Shown here: one piece after another, positions 13,259 through 24,789 of the stretch
Numbering within the stretch: the stretch's first letter is position 1
Layout of the letters: each line of letters opens with the position of its first letter
From: Meloidogyne chitwoodi
Lineage: Eukaryota > Nematoda > Chromadorea > Rhabditida > Meloidogynidae
DNA: 64,000 bases
Direction: 5' to 3'
NCBI GenBank assembly: GCA_015183035.1
Contig: JACZZP010000004.1
Span: 1,240,001-1,304,000, forward strand
Notes under the pieces: generated by a model
Told to the model about the DNA's origin: nothing
Databases searched by the model: none
The model's input: the letters and a program-made list of their open reading frames with translations, nothing else
Position numbers and translations under genes: made by a program

Positions 13259-16200
13259 ATGTATTTTTTATTAATTATTTATTATTTAATAATTGTAACA
13301 AAAAATGAAGAAGATTTATTTAAAAGTAAAGAATATTTTAAATATAATTTTAAAGAAAAAGAAAATCATTTTTATTTATATAAAAATTATTTATTAAATA
13401 AAAATGAAATAAATAATGAATTTATAATAAAAAATCTTTCAATTGAATCTTATATAAATAGTAATAAAATGTTTATTGAAAATATTTCTGGAAAATCTTA
13501 TAATAAAAATGAAGGAGAAAATGAAATGAAAAAATTATTTAAAATATTTTATTCAATTATAAATAATAAAGATAAAGAAGGTGAAAAAGAAGAATATGGA
13601 TGGAATTCAAATGAATTTAATAAAGAATTTGAAAACTTTTCAAAAAATTCTTTAAAATTTGTTTCTTATTTAATTAAAAATTCAGAAAATTTGACAAGAG
13701 AAAAAATATTTTGTGAAAGTTATCGTTTTATTAATTTTTGGATAAAAAACACAAAACTTTTAAATAACAAATATTGGAAAGAATCATTAAAAATGTTTAA
13801 AACTCTACAAAATTTTGTAAAATTAAAAAATAATTTTTTTTTGCTTTATAATTTTTATTTTTGTGAACTAATGTCTTAGATCAGAAACAAATATTATTTA
13901 AATATAAATAGTAGATAATAATTAAAAACTTTTATATTTTATTATTAGCCAAACAGAAAAAAAATATATAGAAATAAGAGAAAATTACTCAAAATTAATA
14001 TTTTCCTTCACAAATTAAAAAAATCCTTTTTAATAATAAAATATCAAAATAAAAATAATTTAATAATATTTTAATATATTTTTAGAATACAAATATTTTT
14101 GAAAATGAAATTTTATGTGAAAAAGAAGATCAAATAAATGAAATGATTAAAAAATGTTTTGAATCTTTATTATTTAAAGAATCATTAATTTATTCACATT
14201 TTAACTCACTTTGCAATATATTTGTTGGATATAATCTTAATAATATTTTTGGAAATAATCAAGTAAAAATAAATATTATAAAAATTGTTGGTTATGAATT
14301 ATTTGATTCATTAGAAATAAAATATCCAGAAAAATTAAATATAGGTGAGTATAAATAAAAATATTAATAAAATAAGAATAAAAATTAAAAAAGAAATATT
14401 TAAAATATTAATTTTGATTTTTTGAAATAATTTTTGTTAATATTTTATAAATTGTCTTATGAATTTTTTAAAAATATGTAGGTTATTTGTTTAAGTAGTT
14501 GAGAATTTACTTTTTTATCCAACCAATAATAAAATAAATTAAAAAATATTTTTAGCTAAAATGGAGCCAACATTTCGTTGGTATTTATATGAAGATATTT
14601 TCAAATTAAATACACCAGAAGTTGAATTAACTTCAAATAATTTAGAAAAAAATGTTACAAGATCAGAACAAAGAATGAATATTTCAATTTTATTATCTGA
14701 AATAAATAATTTAGAAATTAATCTTTTATTATGTTTAGAAACATTTGGAATAATTAAAAATTCAGAAAAATATAATAATCTTAAAGAATCATTTCAAAAT
14801 ATTAGAAAAGAATTATATAAAAATTTAAAAGATAAAATACAACATTCATTATATATTTTAATTTATTTTTATGAATTTTTATTCAAAGATAATGAATTAG
14901 AAATTTTAGCTAAAAAAGGAGAAGTTAAATTAATTGTGGATAAAATTAATAATAATTTAAATAATATTATTTTAGAACTTGAATCAAAAAAAGAGAATAA
15001 TAATTATCTTTTAAGTAAAGAAATTAAAGAAATGTTAAATAAAGATCATATTAATTTTTTGGATAAAATATTTAAAGATAAAAATGTTATTAAAAAGTTT
15101 AAATCTAAAAAAGGAGCACATTATCTTCTTTTTCATTTACTTTATAATAATCCTGACAAAGTTAATTTTTTTGATAAATATGAATTGTCAAATATAAATA
15201 GTTAGTTTATTTTATAATTAATTAATTAATTTTATAATTAATTAATTAATTTAAATTATGTAAAAGAATAATTAAAATTGTTAGGCATTTTTGGTTATTA
15301 AATTTATCCAATAAAATTTAAAATAATTTAAATATAAAAATTATAGTTATTTTATAACCCAAATATTTAATTTATTCAGGGTATTATTATTAATTATAAA
15401 TAAATATAATAAAATAATTATGTTTTAAAAACTTAGTTGAATTAAGGACAAACTTTAAATAAAAAAGTTTTATTAATTATTAGGTGATGCTTTAACTGAT
15501 TATCGGAAAATTCCACCCCAATAATTATTTAAATAATTTTGAAATCCTTAAAAAATTAGTATTATGTTAGAAAAAATGATCTAAAATTATTTTTTAATTT
15601 ATGAATATATTTTTTTAAATACAGCTATTTTTTGTTGTATTTGAGATTTTATTTGGAGAAATTTTTCGGAAAGGAATTTTTTATACATTCTTTAGCTAAG
15701 TATAACATTTTGATCAGATTGGACTTCCAAAAAATTAAATTAATTAATTTTTATTTTTCAGTTTTTATTGATGATAATAAAGAATTAATTAAAAATTATA
15801 TTGATTCAATTACAACAGAATTACCAATTATTTATGAAACAAAAATAATAATGGCATCTTATATTATTTGGTTAAGATTTATTTATAAAAATATTAATGA
15901 AAAATGGAAAAATAATGAGAAAAGAAAAGAACTAAATTTATTTTTAGATAAAAGTAAAATAAGTACTTATGCAATGTATGATAGATTATATGTAACTGAT
16001 CAAAATGAATTAAAAAATGAAATTATGAATTTATTAGGAATTATGAATGAAAAGAAAATTTTAATTGAAAATGAAAAGAAAAATGTAAAATATTTTATTT
16101 TATAATTTAATTAATATTTAAAATAATATATAGAAAAATACCAAAAAGAATTAAATATTAAATTTAAATATTTTTTAATTTTATTAAATGATTTTTGATA

Positions 16201-19200
16201 AAAATTTCATTAAGCTTAAAATAATTCTTAATACATATAAATAATCATTAATTCTTTTTGCTAATTCTTCTATTTTTTACTTTAACAAAAAAATTAAATA
16301 AAACTTTTAACAATTAAATTTAAACTTTAATTGTCTAAATATTAAAATATTAAAATATTGAGGTCATAATAAATTAAAAAATATTTTTATTTTTTACCCA
16401 ATAATAAAATAAATAATTTATATTTATATAATTTAATAGAAAAATAAAACAACAATAAGGCTTGCATTAATTAATAAATGGTTAAATATTGAAAGAAAGG
16501 AAGGTTATAATTATATAGAAAATGGATATACTAAAGATAATTTAATTAATTTTGATAATTGGTTAAAAAAAGAACATTATAAAATAATAAATAATTTATT
16601 AATTGAAGAAAATAATGAATTATTTAAAAGTTTGTTTTTTAATTAATTGAAAATAATATTTAAATAAATTTAAGAAATAAAAGAAATTGATGATTTAGAA
16701 TATATTAGTAAAAAATTAAAAGGTTTTGTTAATTTGGATGATGAAAAAAATTTAATAAAAATAATTAAAAATAAAAATAAAAATTTAAAAAATAATAAAG
16801 GAAAAGAAAAAATAATAATAAATGTTGAAAAAACAAATAAAGAAAAAATTATAAATATAAAAAAAGAAAAAGAAATTAATGAAAAAACATATGAATTAAT
16901 AAATGAAATAAAAAAAGAAGAAAATTCTTTTGAAGAAAAAAATATAAAAATTAATAATAATAATTATGAAAATTTAATATTTAATTATTTTATTGAAGAT
17001 AATAATTTATTTAATTTATTTAAACAAAATATTGAAGAAGAAAATGTTCAAGAAAATAATTTAGAAATTTTAAAAATAGCAATTTATATTAATGAAATTG
17101 GAAAACGTTTAAATTTTTTAAAAAAATTAAAAGAAAAATATCCATTAATTTTTGAAATTTATTTTCCGAAAGAAGAAGAAAAAATATATTTAAAAATGGA
17201 AGAAAATTGGAAAGAAATTAAAATAAAAAATTTTAAAGAAATTTTAATAGATAAAAAAGAAAATTTAAAAATTAAAAAAGAATTAAATAATTTATTAATT
17301 AAAATATTAATAAAAATTGAAGGAAAAGAATTTATTAATTTAATTAAAAATAATAATGAAGAATTAATTAATAAAATAAATAAACAAATTTATTTAAAAA
17401 ATATTTGTAATTTTTTTGTAAAAGAAAATAATAATTTTAATAATTTTAATAAAAAATTAAAAGAAAAAGAAAGAAAAATTGTTCATAAATTATTTAATTT
17501 AAAAGAAGAAAAGGAAATTGAAGAAATTGAACAAAAAATAAATTTAAATATTGAAGAAATTAAACAAATGAATTTTCAAATTAATTTAGGTAAAATTTAA
17601 ATTTTATATAATTAATTATAATAATAATTTATTAATTGTTTTTCTTTTTTTTATTTTGAAAAAAAAATAATAAAAATAAAACAAATGTTTTTTATGTAAG
17701 GGGAATGTCAAAAGTTCACCTAATATGCCTAACAAAGTTTTATTAATTAATGTGTGATATTTATTTATAATTTGTTTAGAGTCCTTTAAATTATATTTAT
17801 CCAATAAATTGAAAAGTATGAGTGAAGGGAAAATTAAGTTTTTATATTTTGATTAAAAAAATAAGTTATAATTAAATTAAATTGTTAAAAGAGTTTCTCT
17901 TTTTAATTTCTCAATAATATAATAATAATAAAAATAAAAGACTCTAAATAAATATAATTATAAATAAATAAATTAAAAAATATTATTTAAGATAATAAAT
18001 CAGAGGATAATTTAAATCCAGAAGGATTTCAATCTTTTTCATTGGATAATCATTTGTTTGATTTTAATTCTTTTATTAAGAAGGAAATTATTCAAAATAA
18101 TTTAAATAAAGAGAATATAGACTTAACAGATATTATAAATGATAAATTAAATATTAAATCATTAATAAATAAATATTTATCTAAAAAAACAAATAATATA
18201 GATCCAATTGAAATTTTTAAAAATATTTTTAATTTTTGGTCTAAAAAATTTGGGAATATTAATTTTAAATTATTAATTGCCAGTCCTTACAAATATAGCA
18301 ATTATTGGAAAGAAAAAATAGGAGGACATGTTAATGGATTAATTATAATTCAAAAAGAAAATAAAATAAAAGATAATGAAAATATTAAAAATATTTTATT
18401 AGGAGAAATTAAATCATTTTGTAGACCACCATTTGTATTTAATTGTAATGATAATTCTTTTTATTGTTATTTATGTAAGGTAATATATTTATTTATTTTA
18501 ATAAAAATATTATTTAAATAAATAATATTATTATTATTATTTTCTTTCAATAAAGTCTAAAATTAATTAAAAAATTAAGTCAAAAATAATAAAAGATAAA
18601 ATTAATACAAATATAAATTTACAAATTGAACAAGTAGAATTTGAAATTGAATTTATTTTTATTGATCAAATAATATTACCAGAAAATTCAAAAAATAAAA
18701 GGTCAGAAATAATTGAAAGAAAAATATTAAAAAATATAGAAAAAGGAAAAAATAATAATATTATTAATGAACAAAAACAAATATTATCAAAACTTTCTCT
18801 TTTAATTACTTATGAATATTTAGAAAATTTAATTGAAAATAAAAATCAAAAATTTAAAGAAAATTATTTTTATTCATTTATTGCTTTAAAGAATTGGGCA
18901 AAAAGTTTAATATTAATTAAATTTATATTTATATTTTATTTTTAATTTAAGTAAATTGTATTTATGGAAATAAATTTGGTTTTCTTAATGGAACAACAAT
19001 TTCTTTAATTTTAATTAAAATATTATTAATTTATCCAAATTCAAATATAATTCAATTAATTGAAAGATTTTTTATTACATATTCTATTTGGTAATATTTT
19101 ATTTATTTAAATAAATAAATAAAATTAATTAAGGAATTGGCAAAATGATTCTTTTAAAATAAAACCTTTAATTAAAAATGAAAAACAAAAACAACAAAAT

Positions 19201-20060
19201 AAAGAAATAATAATTTATACTCCAACATATTCTGAACAATTAATTTTATCAAATATTAATAAAAATAATATTAAAATAATTAAAAAAGAATTTTTAAATG
19301 GTAAATAATTTTATTTTTTAAATAATTTAAAATTAATTAAATAAAGGATTTTATAAAATAAATAAATGGTTATTAAATAATAATAATAATAATATTCCTT
19401 TTACTAAAGAAATAATTGAAGGATCAGAATTTATTAAAAAGGTTATTTATAATTTAAATTAAATAATATGTACATATATCTAATTTTAATTATTTTATAA
19501 AAATTAATTTAGTATCAAAATTATATTATAATTTATTGTATTACAAAAACCCAACAAAATCAAGAGATATTTTGCAATTTTGTGGAAAATGAATTATCTT
19601 CAGAATTAGATGAACAAATTGCGAGTATTAATGAGGTAATATTATTGAAGAAAAAGATTTTAAAATATTTTAACTTTTTTTTCTAAAATTTAGTTAGATA
19701 TTTATCACATTGGAATGAAGACAGAAAATTGTGGAATAAAAATTCCTAAAATGTATAATTTAAAAATATAAGTATATTTTATTTATTTTTTAGTAATCAA
19801 TTTTGTACTTCATGGATTATTGGAATTAATTTATTTGAATCTTCATTTATTAATGAAATAATTAATTTTAAAGAAAAATATAAATTAATTAAAGAAAATA
19901 TTATTAAAAAATTTATTTTAAAAAATATTGGAAAAAAGTTTGATGCTAAATTAAAAATATTTAATTTAAAAGGAAATATATTACAGAAAGGTAAAAAATT
20001 TTAAATTTATTTTTTTACTTAAGAAAAATTATTTTTATAGAATTTACAAAAGAAGATTAA
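13259..20060 (+). CDS. Very long Lys/Asn-rich protein ending in a poly(A)-polymerase-like module
   Basis: About 15 exons, roughly 1,500 residues. Residues 1-14 (MYFLLIIYYLIIVT) look like a signal peptide or anchor. Main exons: 13259 to about 13820; 14086-14347; 14555 to about 15195; 15761 to about 16090; 16441 to about 16630; 16674-17589; then the C-terminal module from 17992. Phases agree at most joins: LNI-AKMEPTF, NIN-IFIDDN, EKKN-KNKTTI, ELF-KIKEI, INL-DNKSED. The first join, near 13820-14086, is uncertain. The first 900 residues are charged and helical and I do not recognise them. A stretch at 15760-16090 (YIIWLRF, YAMYDRLYV) recalls M13 peptidases only weakly. An alternative last exon (15484-15524, DALTDYRKIPPQ then stop) could end a shorter protein. 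Two neighbouring genes merged in my model remains possible, but no ATG for a second gene is seen. Confidence 0.5.
17992..20060 (+). other. Poly(A)-polymerase-like region without catalytic aspartates
   Basis: This C-terminal part of the gene above aligns along its length with eukaryotic canonical poly(A) polymerase. Matches: ALKNWAKINCIYGNKFGFL (family LRAIKLWAKRRGIYSN..GFLGG), IYPNSNIIQLIERFFITYSIWNW (family LYPNA...FF..FSKWEW), IIIYTPTYSEQ (family MPIITPAYPQQNST), EFLNG, FIKKYQNYIIIYC (family FF.KYKHYIVL), CTSWIIGINLF (family MWVIGL.F). In the nucleotidyltransferase palm the family's GADIDAL appears as GGHVNGL, and GIEIDLLFA appears as EFEIEFIFI. All three metal-binding Asp positions are therefore changed (His, Asn, Glu), and the FGS motif is not evident. 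The fold call is strong; loss of catalysis is an inference. Confidence 0.75.
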
Positions 20061-20190
20061 AATATAGGTATAAATATACTAATTGTTATTTTAATAGAAT
20101 ATTTAAAATAAATATTATATTTATTAAATTTTATTTTTTTAATTTTATAATGAATGCTAATATTTATATAAATATTATTTTTAATTAATT

Positions 20191-21670
20191 TTATTTTTTC
20201 CAACATTCATTAAGCATTTCAAAATGTAAATTTTGTTCTTTAGTCACCATTTCTTTGATTTTTGAATTTGTAGTAAATAATTTTGAATTTTTTGCTATAT
20301 TTATTTTAAATTCATCTTCTATTTTAACATTATTTGAACATTTAATATATTTTTTAAATATTTTTTTTCTTAAAACTGGATGAAATCTTTAAAAAAATTA
20401 GAAACATTTTTTATAAATAAAAATTAAAAATTAACATAATCAAAGTAAATTCAGTTCCAAGTTTAGAAAATACATGAAGTATAAAAATAGAAGATACTAA
20501 AATATCAAATGAATCTGTTGTTAAATTAATATAAACATTCCCTATACAAACTAAATTTGATCCTAAAATATTTAAAAAATGAAAAATAAATGATGGAGCA
20601 AGTTGATTTCCGGTATATACATTCTCTAGACGCTAATGAAATAATAATAATTAAATTAAAAAATTAATTAAATATTTTTTTAATTTTAAAAATTAGGTTT
20701 GGCATTTCCTGTTTAAGACAAATATTTTATTTCTAAAATTATACGAAATTAAATTTAATTTCTTACTTTCCAAGGAAGAACAGTCTTATTTAATAAATAT
20801 AATTATTTATTAAATTTTTTAATAAACTTAATTTACAAAAAAATAATTTAATAAATAATTCTTTAAAATAACCTGATAGCGTGTATTTAATTTATAAGGT
20901 TCATTTGAATTAAATTTTTTAAATTTATTATAATTTCCCTTATTAAAAGAATGTAATTTAATAAATGCCTAATAAAAAATAATAATTAATTAAATATTAA
21001 TTAATTACAATAATTTCAACAATACTCAATGCAAGAGTAGAATGTATAATAATAATACTTAATAAATTCCATACATTTTCTTGAGAAATTAGTCTATCAA
21101 TTGTTGTTAAAAAAAACTTAAAAAAATAATAAATTTAAATAAACAAATTAATATATATTTTTAAAATTTTATTAAATTATTTTTAAATATTTAATAATAA
21201 ATAATTTTAAAAATTAATTTATTAAAAATAATATTTATTTATAAACTTACTAGAAGACAAATACTTAAAATTCCAAAATATGGTATTTTTATTTTTTCAT
21301 ATTTATTTATATAAAATGTTGCAATTGCTCTTTCAATAATAATTAAATGACAAACAAGATTTCCAAAAGATATACATAAAAATAAAGAATTTTGAAAAAA
21401 AATAAAAAATAAAATTCCAAGCTTTTCATTAAAAAATGTAAAAATAAGTCTATAAAAAATAATTAAATAAATAATAATAAAAACTTACTCAAACCAACGT
21501 ATTAAAGCAAAAAAGAAAATGACAATACTGTGAGCCATTAAAATAATTTTAAGATTTGAATGTAAAAGTGAAGTTTTAATTAAAATAAATAAACTAATTA
21601 AAGATATTGGAATAAGAAAAATAAGTAAAAATAATTCAAAACAATTTAATTTAAAAACAAATGTATTCAT
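20191..21670 (-). CDS. Nematode chemoreceptor-type 7TM protein, sre-like
   Basis: About eight exons starting with ATG at 21670 (MNTFVFKLNCFELFLLIFLI, first helix) and ending ECWKK-stop at 20191. Family features in order: HSNLKIILMAHS, then LVCHLIIIERAIATFYINKYEK, which matches the ER-x-AT-x-YEK signature after helix 3 in sre/srb-type receptors. Later come YKLNTRYQ and ENVYTGNQLAPSFIFHFLN in the sixth-helix region and FHPVLRKKIFKK after helix 7. These receptors are usually expressed in sensory neurons and detect environmental or host chemicals. Assignment to sre rather than srb or srab is tentative. It is convergent with the poly(A)-polymerase-like gene, whose stop is 130 bp away. Confidence 0.75.
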
Positions 21671-22963
21671 TTTAATTAATTAATTATTTTTAAATTCTAA
21701 TAAATTAAAAATAAATTAATTTAAAAATATTAAGATTTATAAAATATATTTAATTTAACTTATATATGTAAATTCAATTAATTTACCTAAAAAAATACAA
21801 ATTTTTTTTCAAAATTTTGAAAAAAATAAAAATTAAATACTGTATTTAATATTTAAATGTTTGAATTTATTAATTAATAAATAAATACCTATGTTATATG
21901 ATAAAATATTTATTTTTATTAAATTAAATATAATTATTAATTTAATAAATGTTAGAAAAATTTATTTAATTATTACATTATTTAGCAAGAAAATTTATAA
22001 AAATATCTTAAAAATTTTTTCTATAATTAATAAAAATAGAATTAAGATATTTCTTTTAATTATAAAATAAAAAATACTTAAATATAAACCTATATAATTA
22101 TAAATTTCTTTTTTAGAAACAAATAATTTAATTAATATTTAAAAAAATTTATTAAATAATTATTTTTTTAATTAAAATATGTATAATTCCCTTTTCTTTT
22201 TAAAAATAAAATATTTATTCTATAATCCAAAACATTATTACATAGTAATAAGATTTTAAATTATTAGTTGATTAAACTGAAATTAATGCATTAAAACACG
22301 TTGACCAAAAAAAATAAAGTAAAAAAGGCATCAATACCCACTCAACTCCAATTCTAAAATAAATTAATATATTAAATTAAAATAAATTTTGTAAAAAATA
22401 AAAACATTTAATGACAACATCTTTAATTTTTAACAAAAATAATTTACAAATAAAGCCATAAATAATTTAAAATTCTTTTTTTCAAGTCTTATTTATTAGA
22501 TTTTCACTTATTTATTACGTATAAATTAAATAAAAATTTTTATTAAAATTAAAAAAAATATTAATTAGATTTAGCTTTTTCTTATAAAACTTTTTATAAA
22601 TTTAATTTATTTTTTGTAAATTAAATTTAAACAATTATTAATAATATTTTATTATAAGTTACAATATTAATTGTTAATAAGTATTTAAAACTTTTGCTAA
22701 TAATAATTAAATAAAATATTTTATTTTATTAATATTTTTCTTTTTCTAATTTATGACATTTTAATATTTATTTTAAATAAGTTTAAAAATTTTAAGTAAA
22801 TTTAAAAAAATTTATACACTCTTAACCATTAAACTTTTTTATACGTATTAAATAGTCTAAAATAGTAATTTTAATTTTCATCACTTTTAAATTATTATTA
22901 AAAAAATTTATTTTATATTTTAAATTTAAGATAAAATATAAATAAATTAAAAAATTATTTTTA
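21671..22963. other. Divergent intergenic region with a possible small gene
   Basis: Lies between two GPCR genes transcribed away from each other. It is mostly A+T runs. The only coding-like signal is the minus-strand candidate at 22272-22882, listed separately. Confidence 0.4.
22272..22882 (-). CDS. Possible small membrane protein or remnant, unrecognised
   Basis: A minus-strand exon (about 22357-22272) after a TTATTTTAG acceptor reads IGVEWVLMPFLLYFFW, then STCFNALISV-stop. It joins in phase to an upstream piece reading KKRILNYLWLYL with a GTAAAT donor. The result looks like one or two membrane helices, for example the end of a 7TM or transporter protein. An ATG at 22882 opens MKIKITILDYLIRIKK, but I cannot link it cleanly. 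It may be the relic of a receptor gene, or chance in A+T-rich DNA. Confidence 0.2.
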
Positions 22964-24287
22964 ATGAATTCTACAAATAACAGTGATGGTCCTATAAATC
23001 ATGTAATTAGTAATTAAAAATATTATTTTTTTTAATAAATTATTTATTTTTAAGCTTTTTGTGGAATATACAAACAAAAATGAATATTTTCATTCATGTT
23101 TATTTATTTCAGCTTTTATATTTGGAATAATAGCATTTTTTGGTATTATTTTTAATTTGAGTGTATGTATTATTACAGCTAAATATAGGTTAATTAATAT
23201 AAATTAATTATTTTTATTTACTATTTTTTAAATAAATTATTTTGATTTTATGATCTTATAACATTTATATTATAATTTTATTTTATAATTAATTAATTAT
23301 TATATTTTAAGAAAATATTATATAACACTTAAAAGTAATACTGGTATTCTTCATGCTTTAGCTTCTTTTTTTGAAATTCTTCATCAAAGTAGTCATATAA
23401 TATTTTTAATTAAAATTATTTTCTTTGGAATGGATTTTATTCCATATAAACAAGCACTTTTAATTCAAATCCCTTCTGTTATTGGATACTTTGGTGCTGT
23501 TTTCATGTTTGTTACACTTAGTATTGACAGATTATTGGCAGTATTAATACCTATAAAGTTAGTTAATTTTTATTTAATTTTTAAAATATTTATTTTCAAG
23601 ATATCATAACTTTAAACAATTTTATTATGTAATTATTCAATTTTTCTTTATTTTAATTCATATAATTTATGGTTTATTTCTAATGAATATGGCTAAAATA
23701 TTAACACCAAATTGGAAGGTATCAGGAGGTTTAGGTGATTTATTTACAGAACCTGTAAATATTATAACATACATTTATTACTCTGATGTTTGTATAATTT
23801 CCTTTGCAATTATTATTTATTTAATTGTTGGAATTTTAATTAAATTTAAAACAGGTATATTTATAATTATTTAATAACATTATTTTATTATTTTAACAGA
23901 AACAACAGATGAAAGAATTAAAAAAATGTATCTTTCTTTATTTTTAATTGTTTTAGTTAATATTGGAGGATATTTAATTTGTAACCTTTTTTTTGCTTGT
24001 CTTTTACTTTCTATTATTAAATTAACACCAATAAATATTTGGTTTTGGAATAATTTTTTTGCTATTTTTCTTAATATAGCTGCTGCATCTATTGGACCTA
24101 TTCTTTACATTAATAGGTTTTTATTAAATTAATTTTTAATTTTTTAAAAGAATTTTTTAGTGGAGAATATAAATTAGCATATAAAAGAGCATATACTGAA
24201 TTTAAAAAATCATTAAATTTAAATAACTCAACAATATCAACAATAAATGTAACAAATAATATTAATATTACTCCACTGATAAAATAA
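22964..24287 (+). CDS. srsx-type chemoreceptor (7TM GPCR), copy 1
   Basis: Six exons, about 330 residues; start ATG 22964, stop ends at 24287. The N-terminus NSTNNSD carries an N-glycosylation site. Helix 1 (AFIFGIIAFFGIIFNLSVCI) is followed by TAKYRKYYITLKSNTGILH. Helix 3 ends FMFVTLSIDRLLAVLIPIKYHN, an IDR variant of DRY. Later come TTDERIKKMYLSLFLIVLVN (helix 6) and NIAAASIGPILYIN, then SGEYKLAYKRAY after helix 7. This order matches C. elegans srsx. A paralogue at 61531-62848 shares the layout and many residues. Expected role: chemosensation in neurons. The ligand is unknown. Confidence 0.82.
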
Positions 24288-24789
24288 ATTAAATTTTACC
24301 TTTTTTATTTTAAAATTATCTTTTGATTTTAATAAATGTTAAATTTTCATTAAAATTATTGTTAAATTAATTTTTAATTTTAGCCAACACAAATTTTGTG
24401 CTCTAAATCTTTTAGTATTTTGATACCTAATTTAAAAAAATATAAATTTTAATCCAATTTTTAAATATTTTATTTTTAATTTATTGAATGAATTAAGTTT
24501 TAATATTGAAATTTTAATTTTCTCTTTAAACATCATAAAAAAATCAATAACACGCGACGACGACTCTCGATTAGGTATATATTAAAATAATGTGAAGTTA
24601 AATGTAAGGCCTTATCTTAATTAATTCTCAAACTTCGTTTTTTATATTCATTTTTTTTTCTTTTTTTTTACCAACATTTTTCAGCCTTGTTTTTATTAAT
24701 TATTTTACCTATTTTACTCTTTTTTTTTTTTAATTTTTTGGCTATCCTTTGTTAATTATTATTTAATATTTTTTTATAAATTTAGTATT
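24288..24789. other. Intergenic, probable promoter of the nuclear receptor
   Basis: A+T-rich spacer between plus-strand genes. A locally G+C-rich patch, CACGCGACGACGACTCTCG at about 24551-24570, stands out 220 bp before the nuclear receptor ATG and could be a regulatory site. No exon is seen. Confidence 0.4.

Noticed and set aside
13949..14020. Coding-like peptide QTEKKYIEIRENYSK after a TTATTAG acceptor
   Set aside because: No GT or GC donor exists between here and the next acceptor, and the frame ends in a stop; treated as chance or decayed sequence.
15760..16105. Possible M13 (neprilysin-like) peptidase
   Set aside because: Only YIIWLRF and YAMYDRLYV resemble the family; the HExxH zinc motif and the C-terminal catalytic part are absent downstream.
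17616..17804. Minus-strand open frame of 62 codons
   Set aside because: Falls in the 400-bp intron between INL and DNKSED of the long plus-strand gene and shows no domain.
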